Shown: in pieces, positions 17,789 through 27,321 of the stretch
Numbering within the stretch: position 1 is the first letter of the stretch
Layout: every line of letters starts with the position of its first letter
Origin: Bacteroides stercorirosoris
Lineage (GTDB): Bacteria; Bacteroidota; Bacteroidia; Bacteroidales; Bacteroidaceae
Length of the DNA stretch: 53,034 nt
Assembly: GCF_900142015.1 (NCBI RefSeq)
Contig: NZ_FQZN01000036.1
Span: 1 to 53,034 of the forward strand
Direction: 5' to 3'
Made by a program: the position numbers and the translations under genes
The notes under the pieces: model-generated
The model's input: the letters and a program-made list of their open reading frames with translations, nothing else
What the model was told of the DNA's origin: nothing
Databases searched by the model: none

Positions 17789-19114
17789 TTATTCCAGGTA
17801 TTTTGTCACTTTTCCACTGATTTGCAGCAAAGATATCTCGCATAACTTTGTGTTATATTCTGCAGAAAGAATTCTCTCTTCCGCATCCAGGAGACTCTTT
17901 TGCGCTTCGCGCATTTCAATACCGGAGAGGTTTCCCAACATATAGCGTTCCATGGCAATTTCGTGGTTCTCTTTGGCAGCTACAAGATTTTGGCGTTCCA
18001 GATGCAACATTTGCAGGTTGTTTTGATATGCTTGCCATAAGTTGCTCAAGTCGGCACGCAATGCTTGTTCCAGTTGTTCACGTTCCAAACGGGCATTCTG
18101 AATGGCAATCCGGGCGTTATTGCGTTCCCGGCGGCGATTGCCGTCGAACAGGTTGAAGCCGATGGTCAAGCCGAAGTTCGCTCCGAGGTTACCACGCTGT
18201 ATATTGGCTGCAACGTCGTATTTATTAAAGGTGTAACCGTAGCCGCCGCTCATTTTCAGATAAGGGTAGTCGCGTGAACAAACCTTTTTATAATCCAGTT
18301 GGGCAAGGGTGTTATTCTGGTGGGCTCTTAGCAAAGAGGCGTTGGTTTGCAGGGTGGCATTCCACAATTCTTCAAAGTTCAGCCCGCTGTCTGCATCGAT
18401 CAGACTGTCCCGGATAATGATCGGCTGGTCTACATTCTCGTTAGCCATCAGTTCGTTCAACTGGATGCGGGAGGTGTGCAAAAGTTCCTGTTGCTTCATG
18501 TATTGCGCACTGTCGGCGTTGAAGTCCACTTTTGCCTGCTGATAATCCAGGCGGGAGAAGTTACCGATGTGGTAACGTTCTTCCACGATGCGCAGGCGTT
18601 CTTTGGACAGAGATACGGCATAACGGAAGTTGTTCAGACGGATTTTATGCTGTACGTAGTTATAATATTCCGCTGCGATGTTGGCAATCAGGTCTTCTAC
18701 GGCGATGCGGGTGTTGGTTTCGCCCTGTCGTTCCAGTTCTTTCAACTTCTGGTAATTGGCGGTGATGTTGAAGCCGTCGAAGATAGTCCAGTTCAAGTTT
18801 AAGCCGACGTTCATGGTCTGGTCGAAGACGCCATTTTCTTTGAGATGTTCTCCGGTGGCGCGCACTTTGCTGTCGGTGTTGTCTACGGTTCCTTTATAAC
18901 TTGCCGAGAGGTCGACAGTAGGCAGGTAACCCGCATTGCCCAACGTGGCGTTATTCTTGGAAACCTGTTCTTCATTGCGGGTGATGCGCAGTGAGTAATT
19001 ATTCTGAAGCCCGTATTCCAGGCAGGATTTTAACGTATAGGTTTGAGGGGCTTGCGCCTGCAAAGCAAGCGAAGCGCAACCGGCCATTATGAGGGATAAG
19101 ATAGTACGTTTCAT
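17789..19114 (-). CDS. TolC-family outer-membrane efflux protein
   Basis: Outer-membrane channel of a tripartite efflux pump. It has 441 residues with a Sec signal peptide (MKRTILSLIMAGCASLALQAQA) and no lipobox. Two OEP repeats are visible: TLKSCLEYGLQNNYSLRITRNEEQVSKNN near the start, and the equivalent helices in the second half (FGLTIGFNLFDGNRRRERNNARIAIQNARLE near 331-361). Long heptad-rich helices such as EQLEQALRADLSNLWQAY fit the periplasmic tunnel. The start codon overlaps the RND gene's stop (ATGA). It is the last gene of the MFP-RND-OMF operon transcribed leftward. Confidence 0.95.
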   Translation of the reverse strand: MKRTILSLIMAGCASLALQAQAPQTYTLKSCLEYGLQNNYSLRITRNEEQVSKNNATLGNAGYLPTVDLSASYKGTVDNTDSKVRATGEHLKENGVFDQTMNVGLNLNWTIFDGFNITANYQKLKELERQGETNTRIAVEDLIANIAAEYYNYVQHKIRLNNFRYAVSLSKERLRIVEERYHIGNFSRLDYQQAKVDFNADSAQYMKQQELLHTSRIQLNELMANENVDQPIIIRDSLIDADSGLNFEELWNATLQTNASLLRAHQNNTLAQLDYKKVCSRDYPYLKMSGGYGYTFNKYDVAANIQRGNLGANFGLTIGFNLFDGNRRRERNNARIAIQNARLEREQLEQALRADLSNLWQAYQNNLQMLHLERQNLVAAKENHEIAMERYMLGNLSGIEMREAQKSLLDAEERILSAEYNTKLCEISLLQISGKVTKYLE

Positions 19115-22100
19115 GATTTCTTTAACTTACTTCGGTTAGTAGATACATAACTGTATATGGCAGGTACGATATACATGGTCAGGAATGTGGATACTAACAT
19201 ACCGCCCACTACCGCTGTACCCATGGCAATACGCTGGTTGCAACCTTCGCCAGTAGCGAATGCCAACGGTATCAAGCCCAAAATGGTGGAGGCACTGGTC
19301 ATCAGGATGGGGCGTAGACGTTGCAGGGAAGCATCTTTGATGGCATCCATCTTGTCTTCTCCGGCTTCCTGTTTCTGGTTGGCAAACTCTACAATAAGGA
19401 TACCGTTCTTTGCCACCAGTCCAATCAGCATGATAATACCAATCTGGCTGAAGATATTCATCGTGATATTATTGAAGTACATGAATACCAATGCTCCGGC
19501 AATGGCGAGGGGGACGGTAAGCATGACAATCAGCGGATCCTTGAAACTTTCGAATTGGGCTGCCAGAATCAGGTAGATGAGTAGGATAGCTAATATAAAG
19601 GCGAACATAAGGCTGGAAGAACTTTCCCGATACTCTTTAGAATCTCCGGTCAGTGCGGTACGGAAAGTCTCGTCCAGTGTTTCTTTTGCTATCTTGTCCA
19701 TTTCGTCAAGTCCCTGTCCGATAGTCTTTCCGTCGGCAAGTCCGGCAGAAATGGTGGCGGAAACAAAACGGTTGTAACGATATAACTGCGGGGGAGCGAT
19801 ACCTCCGGTCAGTTCGATAAGGTTGTCCAGCTGAACCATCTCACCTTTATCGCTGCGGATATAGATACCTTTCAGGTCGGCAGGTTTGTTGCGTTGCTGG
19901 CGGTTGATTTCTCCCAATATCTCATATTGTTTTCCGTTCATATAGAAATAGCCCATACGCTGACCACTCAATCCGTATTGCAGGGTTTGGGCGATGTTGC
20001 GTGTGCTGACTCCCATGATACTCGCTTTGTCACGGTTGATATTGATGCGGGCTTCCGGTTTACTGAATTTCAGGTTCACGTCCGCCATCTGGAAGACTGG
20101 ATTTTCATAAACCTTTGCCATGAATATCGGCAACACTTCTTGCAGTTTTTCGATATTGGTAGCCTGTAATACATATTGCACCGGCATACCACCACGGCGT
20201 CCACCGAAAGAAGATGACTGTTGTACGAATGAGCGTGCCTTAGTTCTCTTCTGCACCGCTTTCGAAATCTGTTCTGCAACTTCCATCTGTGTGTAGTCGC
20301 GTTCTTTCATATCTTTCAACGTGATGCGCACATTTCCACTACCACTTGATACACGTGCCGTTACAGATTCTGCATCCGGTAGCAAGGAATCTACCAGGTG
20401 GTTAATGTCTTCCGTATAATCCCGTATATATTCATACGTTACGCCTTCCGCACCGCGGGTGTTAATGCTGATTTGCGAACGGTCCTCCAATGGTGCCATT
20501 TCGGCGGGGATGGCATTCCACAGGAACACGATGATAACTAATGTTCCTAACACAAGCGGCATTGCCAGCCAGCGTTTGTGCAGGAATATTTCCAGTGAAC
20601 GACTGTAAATGCGGTTCATGCCTTCAAAGAACGGTTCGGTCTTCAAATAGAACCAATTCTTCTTGTCCTGTTTCACCAGTAGCTTCGTGGCAAGCATCGG
20701 GGTGAAAGTCAGTGCGGCAAACGAGGAAATAATTACCGAACCGGATACTACGATACTGAATTCACGGAACAGGCGTCCCGTCATACCGTCCATAAATACG
20801 ATGGGGAAGAATACGGCCACCAGTGTGATGGTGGTGGAGATAACGGCAAAGAAAATTTCTTTGGCTCCCTCGATACCCGCCTCTTTCGGTGGCATCCCGC
20901 GTTCTATGCGGACATAGATGTTTTCCGTCATTACGATGGCATCGTCCACTACCAGACCTACCGCCAACACCACCGCCAGCATGGAAAGTACGTTGATGGA
21001 GAATCCGGCGAGATACATAACGAAGAAAGCTCCGATAAGTGAAACCGGGATTACGATACAAGGCACCAGCGTCACGCGCCAGTCGCGCAGGAAGAGGAAG
21101 ATGATGATAATAACGAGAATGAAAGCTACATACACCGTTTCCTTTACCTCGTTGATGGAAGCACGGATAAACTTGGTGTTGTCGAAACCGTAGGAGTATT
21201 TGACGTCTTCCGGGAGGTCTTTCTTCATCAGTTCCATACGTTCGTAAACGGCATCGGCAATCTTGATGTGGTTGGCACCTGGCTGTGGCACTACTACGAT
21301 ACCGACCATAGGCACACCATTCATTTTCATATAACTCTTGATGTCTGCCGGGCCCAGTTCCGCCCGTCCGATATCACTGAACCGGACAATACGGTTGTTG
21401 TCTTCCCGCAGAATCAGATTATTGAATTCTTCTGCCGTATGCATCAATCCCAGGGTACGGATGGTAAGTTCCACAGTGTTTCCTTCGATACTTCCGGACG
21501 GGAGTTCCACGTTTTCTTTATCTACAGCATTTTTAACGTCAATAGGAGTAATGCCGTAGCCGGACATCTTGACAGGATCAAGCCACAGACGCATAGAATA
21601 GCGCTTTTCGCCCCAGATGCTTACCCCACTGACATCCGCAATGGTTTGTAATTGTTCTTTCACCGTGAGGTCTGCAATCTCACTCAGTTCCAGCAAGGAA
21701 CGCTTGTCACTTTGTAATGCCACCATGAGGATGGGCATGGCATCCGCATCCGCTTTTGATACGGTGGGAGGGTCGCAATCGCGGGGCAGATAGCGTTGGG
21801 CGCGTGACACTTTATCACGCACATCGTTTGCCGCCGTTTCCAGGTCTACGGAGAGTTCAAACTCTACCGTAATACGTGCTGAACCTTGTTGGCTGACGCT
21901 GGACAAGGAACGGATACCCGGAATACCGTTGATGTTTTGTTCCAACGGTTCGGTAATCTGGTTCTCGATAACATCGGCGTTTGCTCCCGGATAGGAACAG
22001 GAAACCGAAATAATGGGGTTGTCCACGGATGGATATTCACGCACGCCGAGGTAGCTGTACCCGATAAGTCCAAAGAGCAGGATGATAAGGGTAAGCACCG

Positions 22101-22143
22101 TGGAAAGTACCGGGCGCCGTATGCTAAGTTCGGATATATTCAT
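19111..22143 (-). CDS. RND efflux pump inner-membrane transporter (HAE-1/AcrB-like)
   Basis: Proton-driven inner-membrane pump of 1010 residues, with the two symmetrical halves of an RND transporter. The first TM segment (IRRPVLSTVLTLIILLFGLIGY) leads into a periplasmic porter domain. The proton relay helix has VLAVGLVVDDAIVMTENI around residues 391-408, with the paired Asp residues typical of RND pumps. The second half includes GIIMLIGLVAKNGILIVEFAN near the end. It lies between its adaptor (12-base gap) and its outer-membrane partner (4-base overlap). Substrates may be drugs, bile salts or detergents, but cannot be read from sequence. A second, distinct RND system lies at 38894-44641. Confidence 0.96.
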   Translation of the reverse strand: MNISELSIRRPVLSTVLTLIILLFGLIGYSYLGVREYPSVDNPIISVSCSYPGANADVIENQITEPLEQNINGIPGIRSLSSVSQQGSARITVEFELSVDLETAANDVRDKVSRAQRYLPRDCDPPTVSKADADAMPILMVALQSDKRSLLELSEIADLTVKEQLQTIADVSGVSIWGEKRYSMRLWLDPVKMSGYGITPIDVKNAVDKENVELPSGSIEGNTVELTIRTLGLMHTAEEFNNLILREDNNRIVRFSDIGRAELGPADIKSYMKMNGVPMVGIVVVPQPGANHIKIADAVYERMELMKKDLPEDVKYSYGFDNTKFIRASINEVKETVYVAFILVIIIIFLFLRDWRVTLVPCIVIPVSLIGAFFVMYLAGFSINVLSMLAVVLAVGLVVDDAIVMTENIYVRIERGMPPKEAGIEGAKEIFFAVISTTITLVAVFFPIVFMDGMTGRLFREFSIVVSGSVIISSFAALTFTPMLATKLLVKQDKKNWFYLKTEPFFEGMNRIYSRSLEIFLHKRWLAMPLVLGTLVIIVFLWNAIPAEMAPLEDRSQISINTRGAEGVTYEYIRDYTEDINHLVDSLLPDAESVTARVSSGSGNVRITLKDMKERDYTQMEVAEQISKAVQKRTKARSFVQQSSSFGGRRGGMPVQYVLQATNIEKLQEVLPIFMAKVYENPVFQMADVNLKFSKPEARININRDKASIMGVSTRNIAQTLQYGLSGQRMGYFYMNGKQYEILGEINRQQRNKPADLKGIYIRSDKGEMVQLDNLIELTGGIAPPQLYRYNRFVSATISAGLADGKTIGQGLDEMDKIAKETLDETFRTALTGDSKEYRESSSSLMFAFILAILLIYLILAAQFESFKDPLIVMLTVPLAIAGALVFMYFNNITMNIFSQIGIIMLIGLVAKNGILIVEFANQKQEAGEDKMDAIKDASLQRLRPILMTSASTILGLIPLAFATGEGCNQRIAMGTAVVGGMLVSTFLTMYIVPAIYSYVSTNRSKLKKS

Positions 22144-22155
22144 AAGGCGTCTGGT

Positions 22156-23238
22156 TTAATAGATATTGTCCAAAGTTACAGCCAAACCTGTGCGAAGTTG
22201 CAACGTACCCGAAATGATGATAGTGTCTCCGGCTTGTAAACCTTGCAATACCTGTGTTTCGGCTTCTGTACGGATGCCAGCCTGTATTTCTACCGGTTGG
22301 GCTTTTCCCGATTTATAAAGGAATATCTTGTCTTTACCCATTTCCGGCACAATGGCTTCGGAAGGAACGGCAAGGGCATCATGGATTTCGTTTTTGCTTA
22401 AACGGATGTCCGCATAACGTCCCGGCATAACGCTGCCGTTGGCATTGGGATAGAGGGCGCGCAAAGTCAATGTATGGGTATTCTGGTCCATTCTCGATTC
22501 GCGTGCATATACTTTGGCATGGAATGTTTCAAGTTTGCCTTCAAGGCCGAAATCAACTCCCGCGCCGATTTTTACATCGTTTGCGTAACGCTCGGGAACA
22601 GAAAACTCTACTTTCAGCGGGGATACTTTTGTAAGTTTGGCTACAATGGTAGAAGGAGAAGCGTATGTACCGACGCTGACCTGGCGCAGACCGATTACTC
22701 CATCGAATGGAGCACGCAGTTCGGTTTGTGCGATGTTAGCTTCTATCAGGTCTATATCAGCGTTAAGGGTTGCCAACTCGGTTTTCACCTGTTCGTAGGC
22801 TTCCTTACTGACCGCATCTCTTTCCAGCAGTGCATTTTGGCGGAACACACGATCTTCGGCCAGTTTCAGTTGGGCAACAAGGCGTTGTAACTGTGCCTGC
22901 AAAGGACGGTCGTTTACTTTAGCCAGTAATTGCCCTTTCTTTACCAGGCTGCCTTCCTCAAAATTGATTTCTATAATTTTGCCCGAAGTCTCGAAAGAAA
23001 GGTCCACTTCTTCATCAGGCAGCAAGCTACCGCTGATTTTGATTTCGTCTTTCAGCAGCTGCGGCTTTATGATTTTGGCGTTAACATTTAATGCTTTCTT
23101 TGTATTGCGGTTACCACTCATAACTTTGTCGGCAGCCGCCAGTTCTTGGTTCTCTTTAGGGAGCTGAGAATAAATGCCCCATCCAATCAGTCCGGCACCA
23201 ATAAAAATAATAATGCCCCATTTAACTTTCTTATTCAT
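22156..23238 (-). CDS. RND efflux periplasmic adaptor (membrane fusion protein)
   Basis: Periplasmic adaptor joining the RND pump to its outer-membrane channel. It has 360 residues with one N-terminal membrane anchor (WGIIIFIGAGLIGWGIYSQL). The lipoyl/barrel-sandwich halves are visible at ISGSLLPDEEVDLSFETSGKIIEINFEEG and FDGVIGLRQVSVGTYASP, flanking a short alpha-helical hairpin. A beta-barrel and a membrane-proximal domain follow (VPSEAIVPEMGKDKIFLYKSG). First gene of the leftward operon. Two adjacent 10-base direct repeats lie 15-34 bases upstream of its ATG and may bind a regulator; no TetR- or MarR-type regulator gene is adjacent. Confidence 0.94.
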   Translation of the reverse strand: MNKKVKWGIIIFIGAGLIGWGIYSQLPKENQELAAADKVMSGNRNTKKALNVNAKIIKPQLLKDEIKISGSLLPDEEVDLSFETSGKIIEINFEEGSLVKKGQLLAKVNDRPLQAQLQRLVAQLKLAEDRVFRQNALLERDAVSKEAYEQVKTELATLNADIDLIEANIAQTELRAPFDGVIGLRQVSVGTYASPSTIVAKLTKVSPLKVEFSVPERYANDVKIGAGVDFGLEGKLETFHAKVYARESRMDQNTHTLTLRALYPNANGSVMPGRYADIRLSKNEIHDALAVPSEAIVPEMGKDKIFLYKSGKAQPVEIQAGIRTEAETQVLQGLQAGDTIIISGTLQLRTGLAVTLDNIY

Positions 23239-23252
23239 GTATCAGTATTAGT

Positions 23253-23272
23253 ATTACGTCAGATTATGTCAG
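23253..23272 (-). promoter_or_regulatory. Tandem 10-bp direct repeats upstream of the first efflux operon
   Basis: ATTACGTCAG and ATTATGTCAG (top strand) stand head to tail with one difference. They are spaced one helical turn apart and end about 15 bases before the adaptor ATG. A regulator could bind them on one DNA face. I see no obvious TAnnTTTG box in the 123-base gap. Confidence 0.35.
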
Positions 23273-23361
23273 CACTGTTTTGGACATATTGGGAACAGAA
23301 AGGTTTAAAGTGAGAAGCGTTAAAAAAAGTGATAGAGTGATATTAAAAGAGAGTGACTTTT

Positions 23362-24294
23362 TTAATACGCTGCCCTGTATTTACCTTCTTCTTTGTCTTC
23401 CAGCATGTTGAGATAAGAGGCGTAGCGTGATTCGCTGATGTAATGTTCTTCCACGGCTTTCCGTACGGCGCAGTCCGGTTCTTGCCGATGAGTGCAGTTG
23501 CCATAGCGGCAGTCGGCGGAGAACTTGAATATTTCCGGGAAATAGTGCCCTATCTCTTCCTCTTCCATATCGAATGTTCCGAACCCTTTGATGCCCGGCG
23601 TGTCAATGATATATCCGTCTCCTGCAACGGGAAACATTTCAGAGAACGTGGTGGTGTGCATACCTTTATTATGATATACAGAAATTTCACCCGTTTTTAC
23701 ATCTTGTTCAGGTAATATGGCGTTGATGAGTGTCGATTTTCCTACGCCGGAATGTCCGGAAAAGAGCGTTACTCGCCCTTTCAGTTCTTCCTGAATTTGT
23801 GCTACACCTTCACCGGTCTTGGCAGAAACCTTGAAACAGGGGTAGCCGATGGTAGTGTAGAGATTGATAAGCCCGTCCAGGTAGCGGAGTTCATCTTCAT
23901 CGTAAGCGTCTATCTTATTGAATATGATTTTGACCGGCACGCGATATGCTTCGGCGGAAGCCAGAAAACGGTCAATAAAAGTGGTGGATGTTTCCGGATA
24001 GTTGACCGTTACGATAAGCATACATTGGTCGAGGTTTGCAGCAAGGATGTGTGATTGCTTGGAAAGATTGGAAGCACGCCGGATGATATAATTCTTCCGG
24101 TCCTCAATTTCGCTGATGAAAGCAGTGCCTTCCGAGTTTAATATGATTTGTACATAATCACCCACAGCCACCGGGTTAGTACTGCGGATACCTTTAAGTC
24201 GGAAATTACCTTTGACTTTACACTCTACACACTTCCCCTCGTCGGTCTTCACCAGATACCAACTTCCTGTGTTTTTTATTATCAGTCCCCTCAA
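23362..24294 (-). CDS. rsgA: Ribosome small-subunit biogenesis GTPase RsgA
   Basis: Circularly permuted GTPase that checks late maturation of the 30S subunit. It has 310 residues. An N-terminal OB fold (about 1-65) is followed by motifs in the permuted order G4 NKID (126-129), G1 GHSGVGKST (180-188) and G3 DTPG (231-234). A C-terminal zinc knuckle has Cys262, Cys267, His269 and Cys275 (CRYGNCTHRQEPDC). Length and order are normal. It lies downstream of frr on the same strand, separated by a spacer with an 18-bp inverted repeat that probably splits the two transcripts. Confidence 0.97.
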   Translation of the reverse strand: MRGLIIKNTGSWYLVKTDEGKCVECKVKGNFRLKGIRSTNPVAVGDYVQIILNSEGTAFISEIEDRKNYIIRRASNLSKQSHILAANLDQCMLIVTVNYPETSTTFIDRFLASAEAYRVPVKIIFNKIDAYDEDELRYLDGLINLYTTIGYPCFKVSAKTGEGVAQIQEELKGRVTLFSGHSGVGKSTLINAILPEQDVKTGEISVYHNKGMHTTTFSEMFPVAGDGYIIDTPGIKGFGTFDMEEEEIGHYFPEIFKFSADCRYGNCTHRQEPDCAVRKAVEEHYISESRYASYLNMLEDKEEGKYRAAY

Positions 24295-24311
24295 ATCAAT
24301 TGATGATTAAT

Positions 24312-24394
24312 AATTGACAATTGACAATTAATGCTTGGCAGAAACCTTATTATTTGCAAGGTAATTGTCAATTATCAATTGTCAATTGTCAATT
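24312..24394. repeat. 18-bp perfect inverted repeat after frr
   Basis: Arms 24312-24329 and 24377-24394 are exact reverse complements built from tandem AATTGAC/GTCAATT units, with a 47-base spacer. The right arm ends 3 bases from the frr stop. On the leftward transcript this would be a long AU-rich hairpin. Confidence 0.8.
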
Positions 24395-24397
24395 GGT

Positions 24398-24958
24398 TTA
24401 TACGGTCATAATTTCTTTATCCTTTGCAACCAGCATGTCATCAATCTGCTTGATGTACTTATCGTGGATTTTCTGCAATTTTTCTTCACCGCCTTTTTGT
24501 GCATCTTCTGCCAATCCGTCTTTTACAGACTTTTTCAGGGCATCAATGGCATCGCGGCGGGCGTTACGTACGCTCACTTTGGCTGTTTCGCCTTCTGCCT
24601 TACACTGCTTGGCGAGTTGTTTACGGCGTTCTTCAGTCAACGGTGGAATACCGATGCGGATAATTTCGCCATTGTTCTCCGGCATGATACCAAGGCTGGA
24701 GTCGATAATGGCTTTTTCAATCACCCGGAACATACTCTTGTCCCACGGCTTGATAGCTATGCTGCGGGCATCCGGAGTATTAACAGCCGCTACATTGTTG
24801 ATAGGAACCATGCTTCCGTAAGAGTCCACACGGATACCGTCCAGCAAACGAACGTCTGCTTTTCCGGCGCGGATGTGAGCCAATGCTTCTTCCAAATACA
24901 TAATGGCCATATCCATTTTCTCTTGCGCTTCGTCTAAGATTTCTTTTACTTCTCTCAT
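24398..24958 (-). CDS. frr: Ribosome recycling factor
   Basis: Releases the post-termination ribosome from mRNA together with EF-G. It has 186 residues, the usual length. It shows the conserved HIRAGKADVRLLDGIRVDSYGSMVPINNVAAV (around 27-58), AIIDSSLGIMPENNGEIIRIGIPPLTEERRKQLAK, and the long third helix of domain I near the end. It lies downstream of pyrH, as in many bacteria, but with its own -7 box and with an inverted repeat between the two. Confidence 0.98.
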   Translation of the reverse strand: MREVKEILDEAQEKMDMAIMYLEEALAHIRAGKADVRLLDGIRVDSYGSMVPINNVAAVNTPDARSIAIKPWDKSMFRVIEKAIIDSSLGIMPENNGEIIRIGIPPLTEERRKQLAKQCKAEGETAKVSVRNARRDAIDALKKSVKDGLAEDAQKGGEEKLQKIHDKYIKQIDDMLVAKDKEIMTV

Positions 24959-24997
24959 ATTCTTTGGTTTTGGAGTTGTACTTTAATTGAAACTTTG

Positions 24998-25005
24998 CAA
25001 ATATA
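24998..25005 (-). promoter_or_regulatory. -7 box of frr
   Basis: TATATTTG on the leftward strand, 39 bases before the frr start. It lies downstream of the inverted repeat that follows pyrH, which suggests frr is transcribed separately. Confidence 0.5.
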
Positions 25006-25030
25006 ATTATTATACTTATTAAATTGAAAC

Positions 25031-25087
25031 TTGAGAATTGAAAATTAAGAAATGAATGATACTCATCTTTTGATTTTCAATTCTCAA
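25031..25087. repeat. 15-bp perfect inverted repeat after pyrH
   Basis: Arms TTGAGAATTGAAAAT (25031-25045) and ATTTTCAATTCTCAA (25073-25087) with a 27-base spacer. The repeat begins 4 bases after the pyrH stop codon. Confidence 0.8.
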
Positions 25088-25091
25088 TTCG

Positions 25092-25802
25092 TCAATTGTG
25101 TACCAACGTCCCTATTTCCTCTCCTTGCATCACTTTCTTCAAATTGCCCACTGTATCCATGTCGAACACAATGATTGGCAAATTGTTTTCTTTGCACATA
25201 CAAGTAGCGGTAAGGTCCATCACCTTCAGACCACGTTTCAGTACTTCATCATAAGTGATGTCATCAAATTTAGTGGCGGTAGGGTCTTTCTCGGGGTCGG
25301 CAGTATAGATACCGTCTACGCGTGTACCTTTCAGCATGACGTCAGCTTCAATTTCGATGCCACGGAGGGAAGAACCGGTGTCGGTTGTAAAGAACGGATT
25401 GCCTGTACCGGCAGACATGATTACCACTTCACCGGCTTCCATACATTCGATGGCTTTCCATTTATTATAAAATTCTCCGATAGGTTCCATGCGAACAGCT
25501 GTCAACACACGTGCCTTTACGCCGGCAGCTACCAGGGCAGAACTCAGCGCCAGACTGTTGATAACCGTAGCGAGCATGCCCATCTGGTCACCTTTCACGC
25601 GGTCGAAACCTTTGTTTGCACCACTCAGTCCACGGAAGATGTTACCGCCACCAATCACGATACCTATCTGGACACCCAGTTCGTGGATTTCCTTTATTTG
25701 TGCTGCATATTCGGCAAGGCGCTTCTCGTCGATGCCATATTGTTTTTCACCCATCAGGCTTTCGCCGCTGAGCTTTAGCAGAACTCTTTTATACTTTGCC
25801 AT
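25092..25802 (-). CDS. pyrH: Uridylate kinase
   Basis: Phosphorylates UMP to UDP in pyrimidine nucleotide synthesis. It is a hexameric amino-acid-kinase-fold enzyme of 236 residues. It begins with the nucleotide-binding KLSGESLMGEKQYGID (about 9-24) and contains VIGGGNIFRGL (near 49-59), DRVKGDQMGMLATVINSLAL, and TGNPFFTTDTGSSLRGIEIEAD with the acceptor-site residues. The stop codon sits against the 15-bp inverted repeat. Confidence 0.98.
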   Translation of the reverse strand: MAKYKRVLLKLSGESLMGEKQYGIDEKRLAEYAAQIKEIHELGVQIGIVIGGGNIFRGLSGANKGFDRVKGDQMGMLATVINSLALSSALVAAGVKARVLTAVRMEPIGEFYNKWKAIECMEAGEVVIMSAGTGNPFFTTDTGSSLRGIEIEADVMLKGTRVDGIYTADPEKDPTATKFDDITYDEVLKRGLKVMDLTATCMCKENNLPIIVFDMDTVGNLKKVMQGEEIGTLVHN

Positions 25803-25826
25803 ATGATATTATATTTTAGTTTTTTG

Positions 25827-25834
25827 CAAATATA
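25827..25834 (-). promoter_or_regulatory. -7 box of pyrH
   Basis: TATATTTG on the leftward strand, 24 bases before the pyrH ATG and inside the short gap after the MATE gene. No clear -33 element. Confidence 0.45.
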
Positions 25835-25853
25835 CGCTTTCTGTCTGTAAAGA

Positions 25854-27170
25854 TTAACTTTGATGCAGGATTTTTCTGCTTAAAACCGCTTGCATAATGC
25901 CACGAAGGGATAAATAAACAATGAAAGCCAGCCATAGGGCATGATTTCCCATCCATTCGTGTAAAGAGTAATAAACGAGAAAGAAGCTGGCTGAGGCTGC
26001 CAGCATGGAGTAGAACATCTGCCGGGTGGCGGTAGCCCCGATAAAAATGCCATCCCACAGAAAGGCTGCGAAACCTGCAAGCGGAATAGCCAATACCCAG
26101 TAGAAGTAGTTTCCGGCCTCCCGGATTACTGATACCTCGTTGGTGAGTAATCCCAAAAACGCTTTACCGCCGAAGAGATAGAGCAACGTGAATCCTGTGG
26201 AAAGTCCGATACCCCAGATAAAGAGTTGGCGAACGGTACGATGTAGTGCTATCCGGTTGCCTGCGCCGATATATTTGCCTGCCAATGCCTCTCCTGAATA
26301 TGCGAAACCATCCATGATATAAGAAAAAAGAGTGAATAGCTGCATTAGCAAAGTATTGACAGCCAGCACCACCTCCCCCTGTGCAGCTCCGACGGAGGTA
26401 AAAAACAGAGTGACAATAACCAGGCAAAGTGTTCGCAGAAAGATGTCCCGGTTTACCTGGAAGAAGCGCAGCATAGCTTGTTTTTGCAGTACATCCCGCC
26501 AGGTGATGTGTTTTTTCAGTCCGCCATAGTAGCGCTTCCATAATATCAGGGCCATCAAAAAGCCGGCATACTGGGCTGTGAGTGTGCCGAAAGCTACCCC
26601 CGCCACTTTCATGTGGAGCAGGTAGACGAAACAAAGGCTTGCGATAATGTTCACAATGTTTTGTGTGATGGCGATGTACATTGGGAAACGTGAATTCTGC
26701 ATACCTATGAACCATCCTGCAAAGCCATAAAGTCCCAGCATGGCGGGAGCTCCCCAGATACAGATTTGGAAGTAGAGTGTAGCCAGTTCCTCCACTTCTT
26801 TCGTGGTTTGTATGAAAGTGAATGCGAGTTGGCGGATAGGGTACTGCAATACCAACAGACAAACAGAAATGAGTAACCCTACACCGACAGACCGCAGCAA
26901 CAACCGCGTAACTTCTTCCATATCATGTCTGCCATATGCTTGCGAAGTCATTCCGCTGGTGCCCATTCTCAGAAACCCGAAAATCCAGTAAATGATATTG
27001 AACAGCATACCTCCGACGGCAATGGCGCCGATATAAGCTGCTGCTCCCAGATGGCCGACAATAGTCACATCGATCAGTCCCAGCAGAGGCACTGTAATGT
27101 TTGAGATAATGGACGGTACAGCTATCTGAAGAATCTTTTTATTGATTATATTCGAACTTTGAACAATCAT
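25854..27170 (-). CDS. MATE-family multidrug/Na+ antiporter
   Basis: Twelve-TM inner-membrane exporter of 438 residues that uses a cation gradient to expel drugs or toxic metabolites. ATG 27170 (MIVQSSNIINKKILQIAVPSI) is preferred; the longer frame upstream would add a non-hydrophobic leader and overlap the -7 box. Hallmarks are AVPSIISNITVPLLGLIDVTIVGHLG in TM1-loop, GAIAVGGMLFNIIYWIFGFLRMGTSGMTSQAYG in TM2-3, and PAMLGLYGFAGWFIGMQNSRFPM mid-protein. The second half repeats the fold (FSYIMDGFAYSGEALAGKYIGA). Bacteroidota DinF/NorM-like. Divergent from the TPR gene to its right. Confidence 0.94.
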   Translation of the reverse strand: MIVQSSNIINKKILQIAVPSIISNITVPLLGLIDVTIVGHLGAAAYIGAIAVGGMLFNIIYWIFGFLRMGTSGMTSQAYGRHDMEEVTRLLLRSVGVGLLISVCLLVLQYPIRQLAFTFIQTTKEVEELATLYFQICIWGAPAMLGLYGFAGWFIGMQNSRFPMYIAITQNIVNIIASLCFVYLLHMKVAGVAFGTLTAQYAGFLMALILWKRYYGGLKKHITWRDVLQKQAMLRFFQVNRDIFLRTLCLVIVTLFFTSVGAAQGEVVLAVNTLLMQLFTLFSYIMDGFAYSGEALAGKYIGAGNRIALHRTVRQLFIWGIGLSTGFTLLYLFGGKAFLGLLTNEVSVIREAGNYFYWVLAIPLAGFAAFLWDGIFIGATATRQMFYSMLAASASFFLVYYSLHEWMGNHALWLAFIVYLSLRGIMQAVLSRKILHQS

Positions 27171-27200
27171 TTTAAGGTGTAGATTTGTTCTATTTGTCGA

Positions 27201-27208
27201 CAAAGGTA
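27201..27208 (-). promoter_or_regulatory. -7 box of the MATE gene
   Basis: TACCTTTG on the leftward strand, 30 bases before ATG 27170. It sits in the divergent gap between the MATE and TPR genes. Confidence 0.5.
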
Positions 27209-27282
27209 CTCTTTTTGCCGGGAACAGTAAAAAAGCGTCGGATAATAACAATTTTTATAGTACATAATGTTTTAAAAATGAA

Positions 27283-27290
27283 TATCTTTG
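27283..27290 (+). promoter_or_regulatory. -7 box of the TPR protein gene
   Basis: TATCTTTG matches TAnnTTTG, 31 bases before the ATG. Confidence 0.5.
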
Positions 27291-27321
27291 TGGGACAAAA
27301 ACTGGGTAATATTAATAAGAG

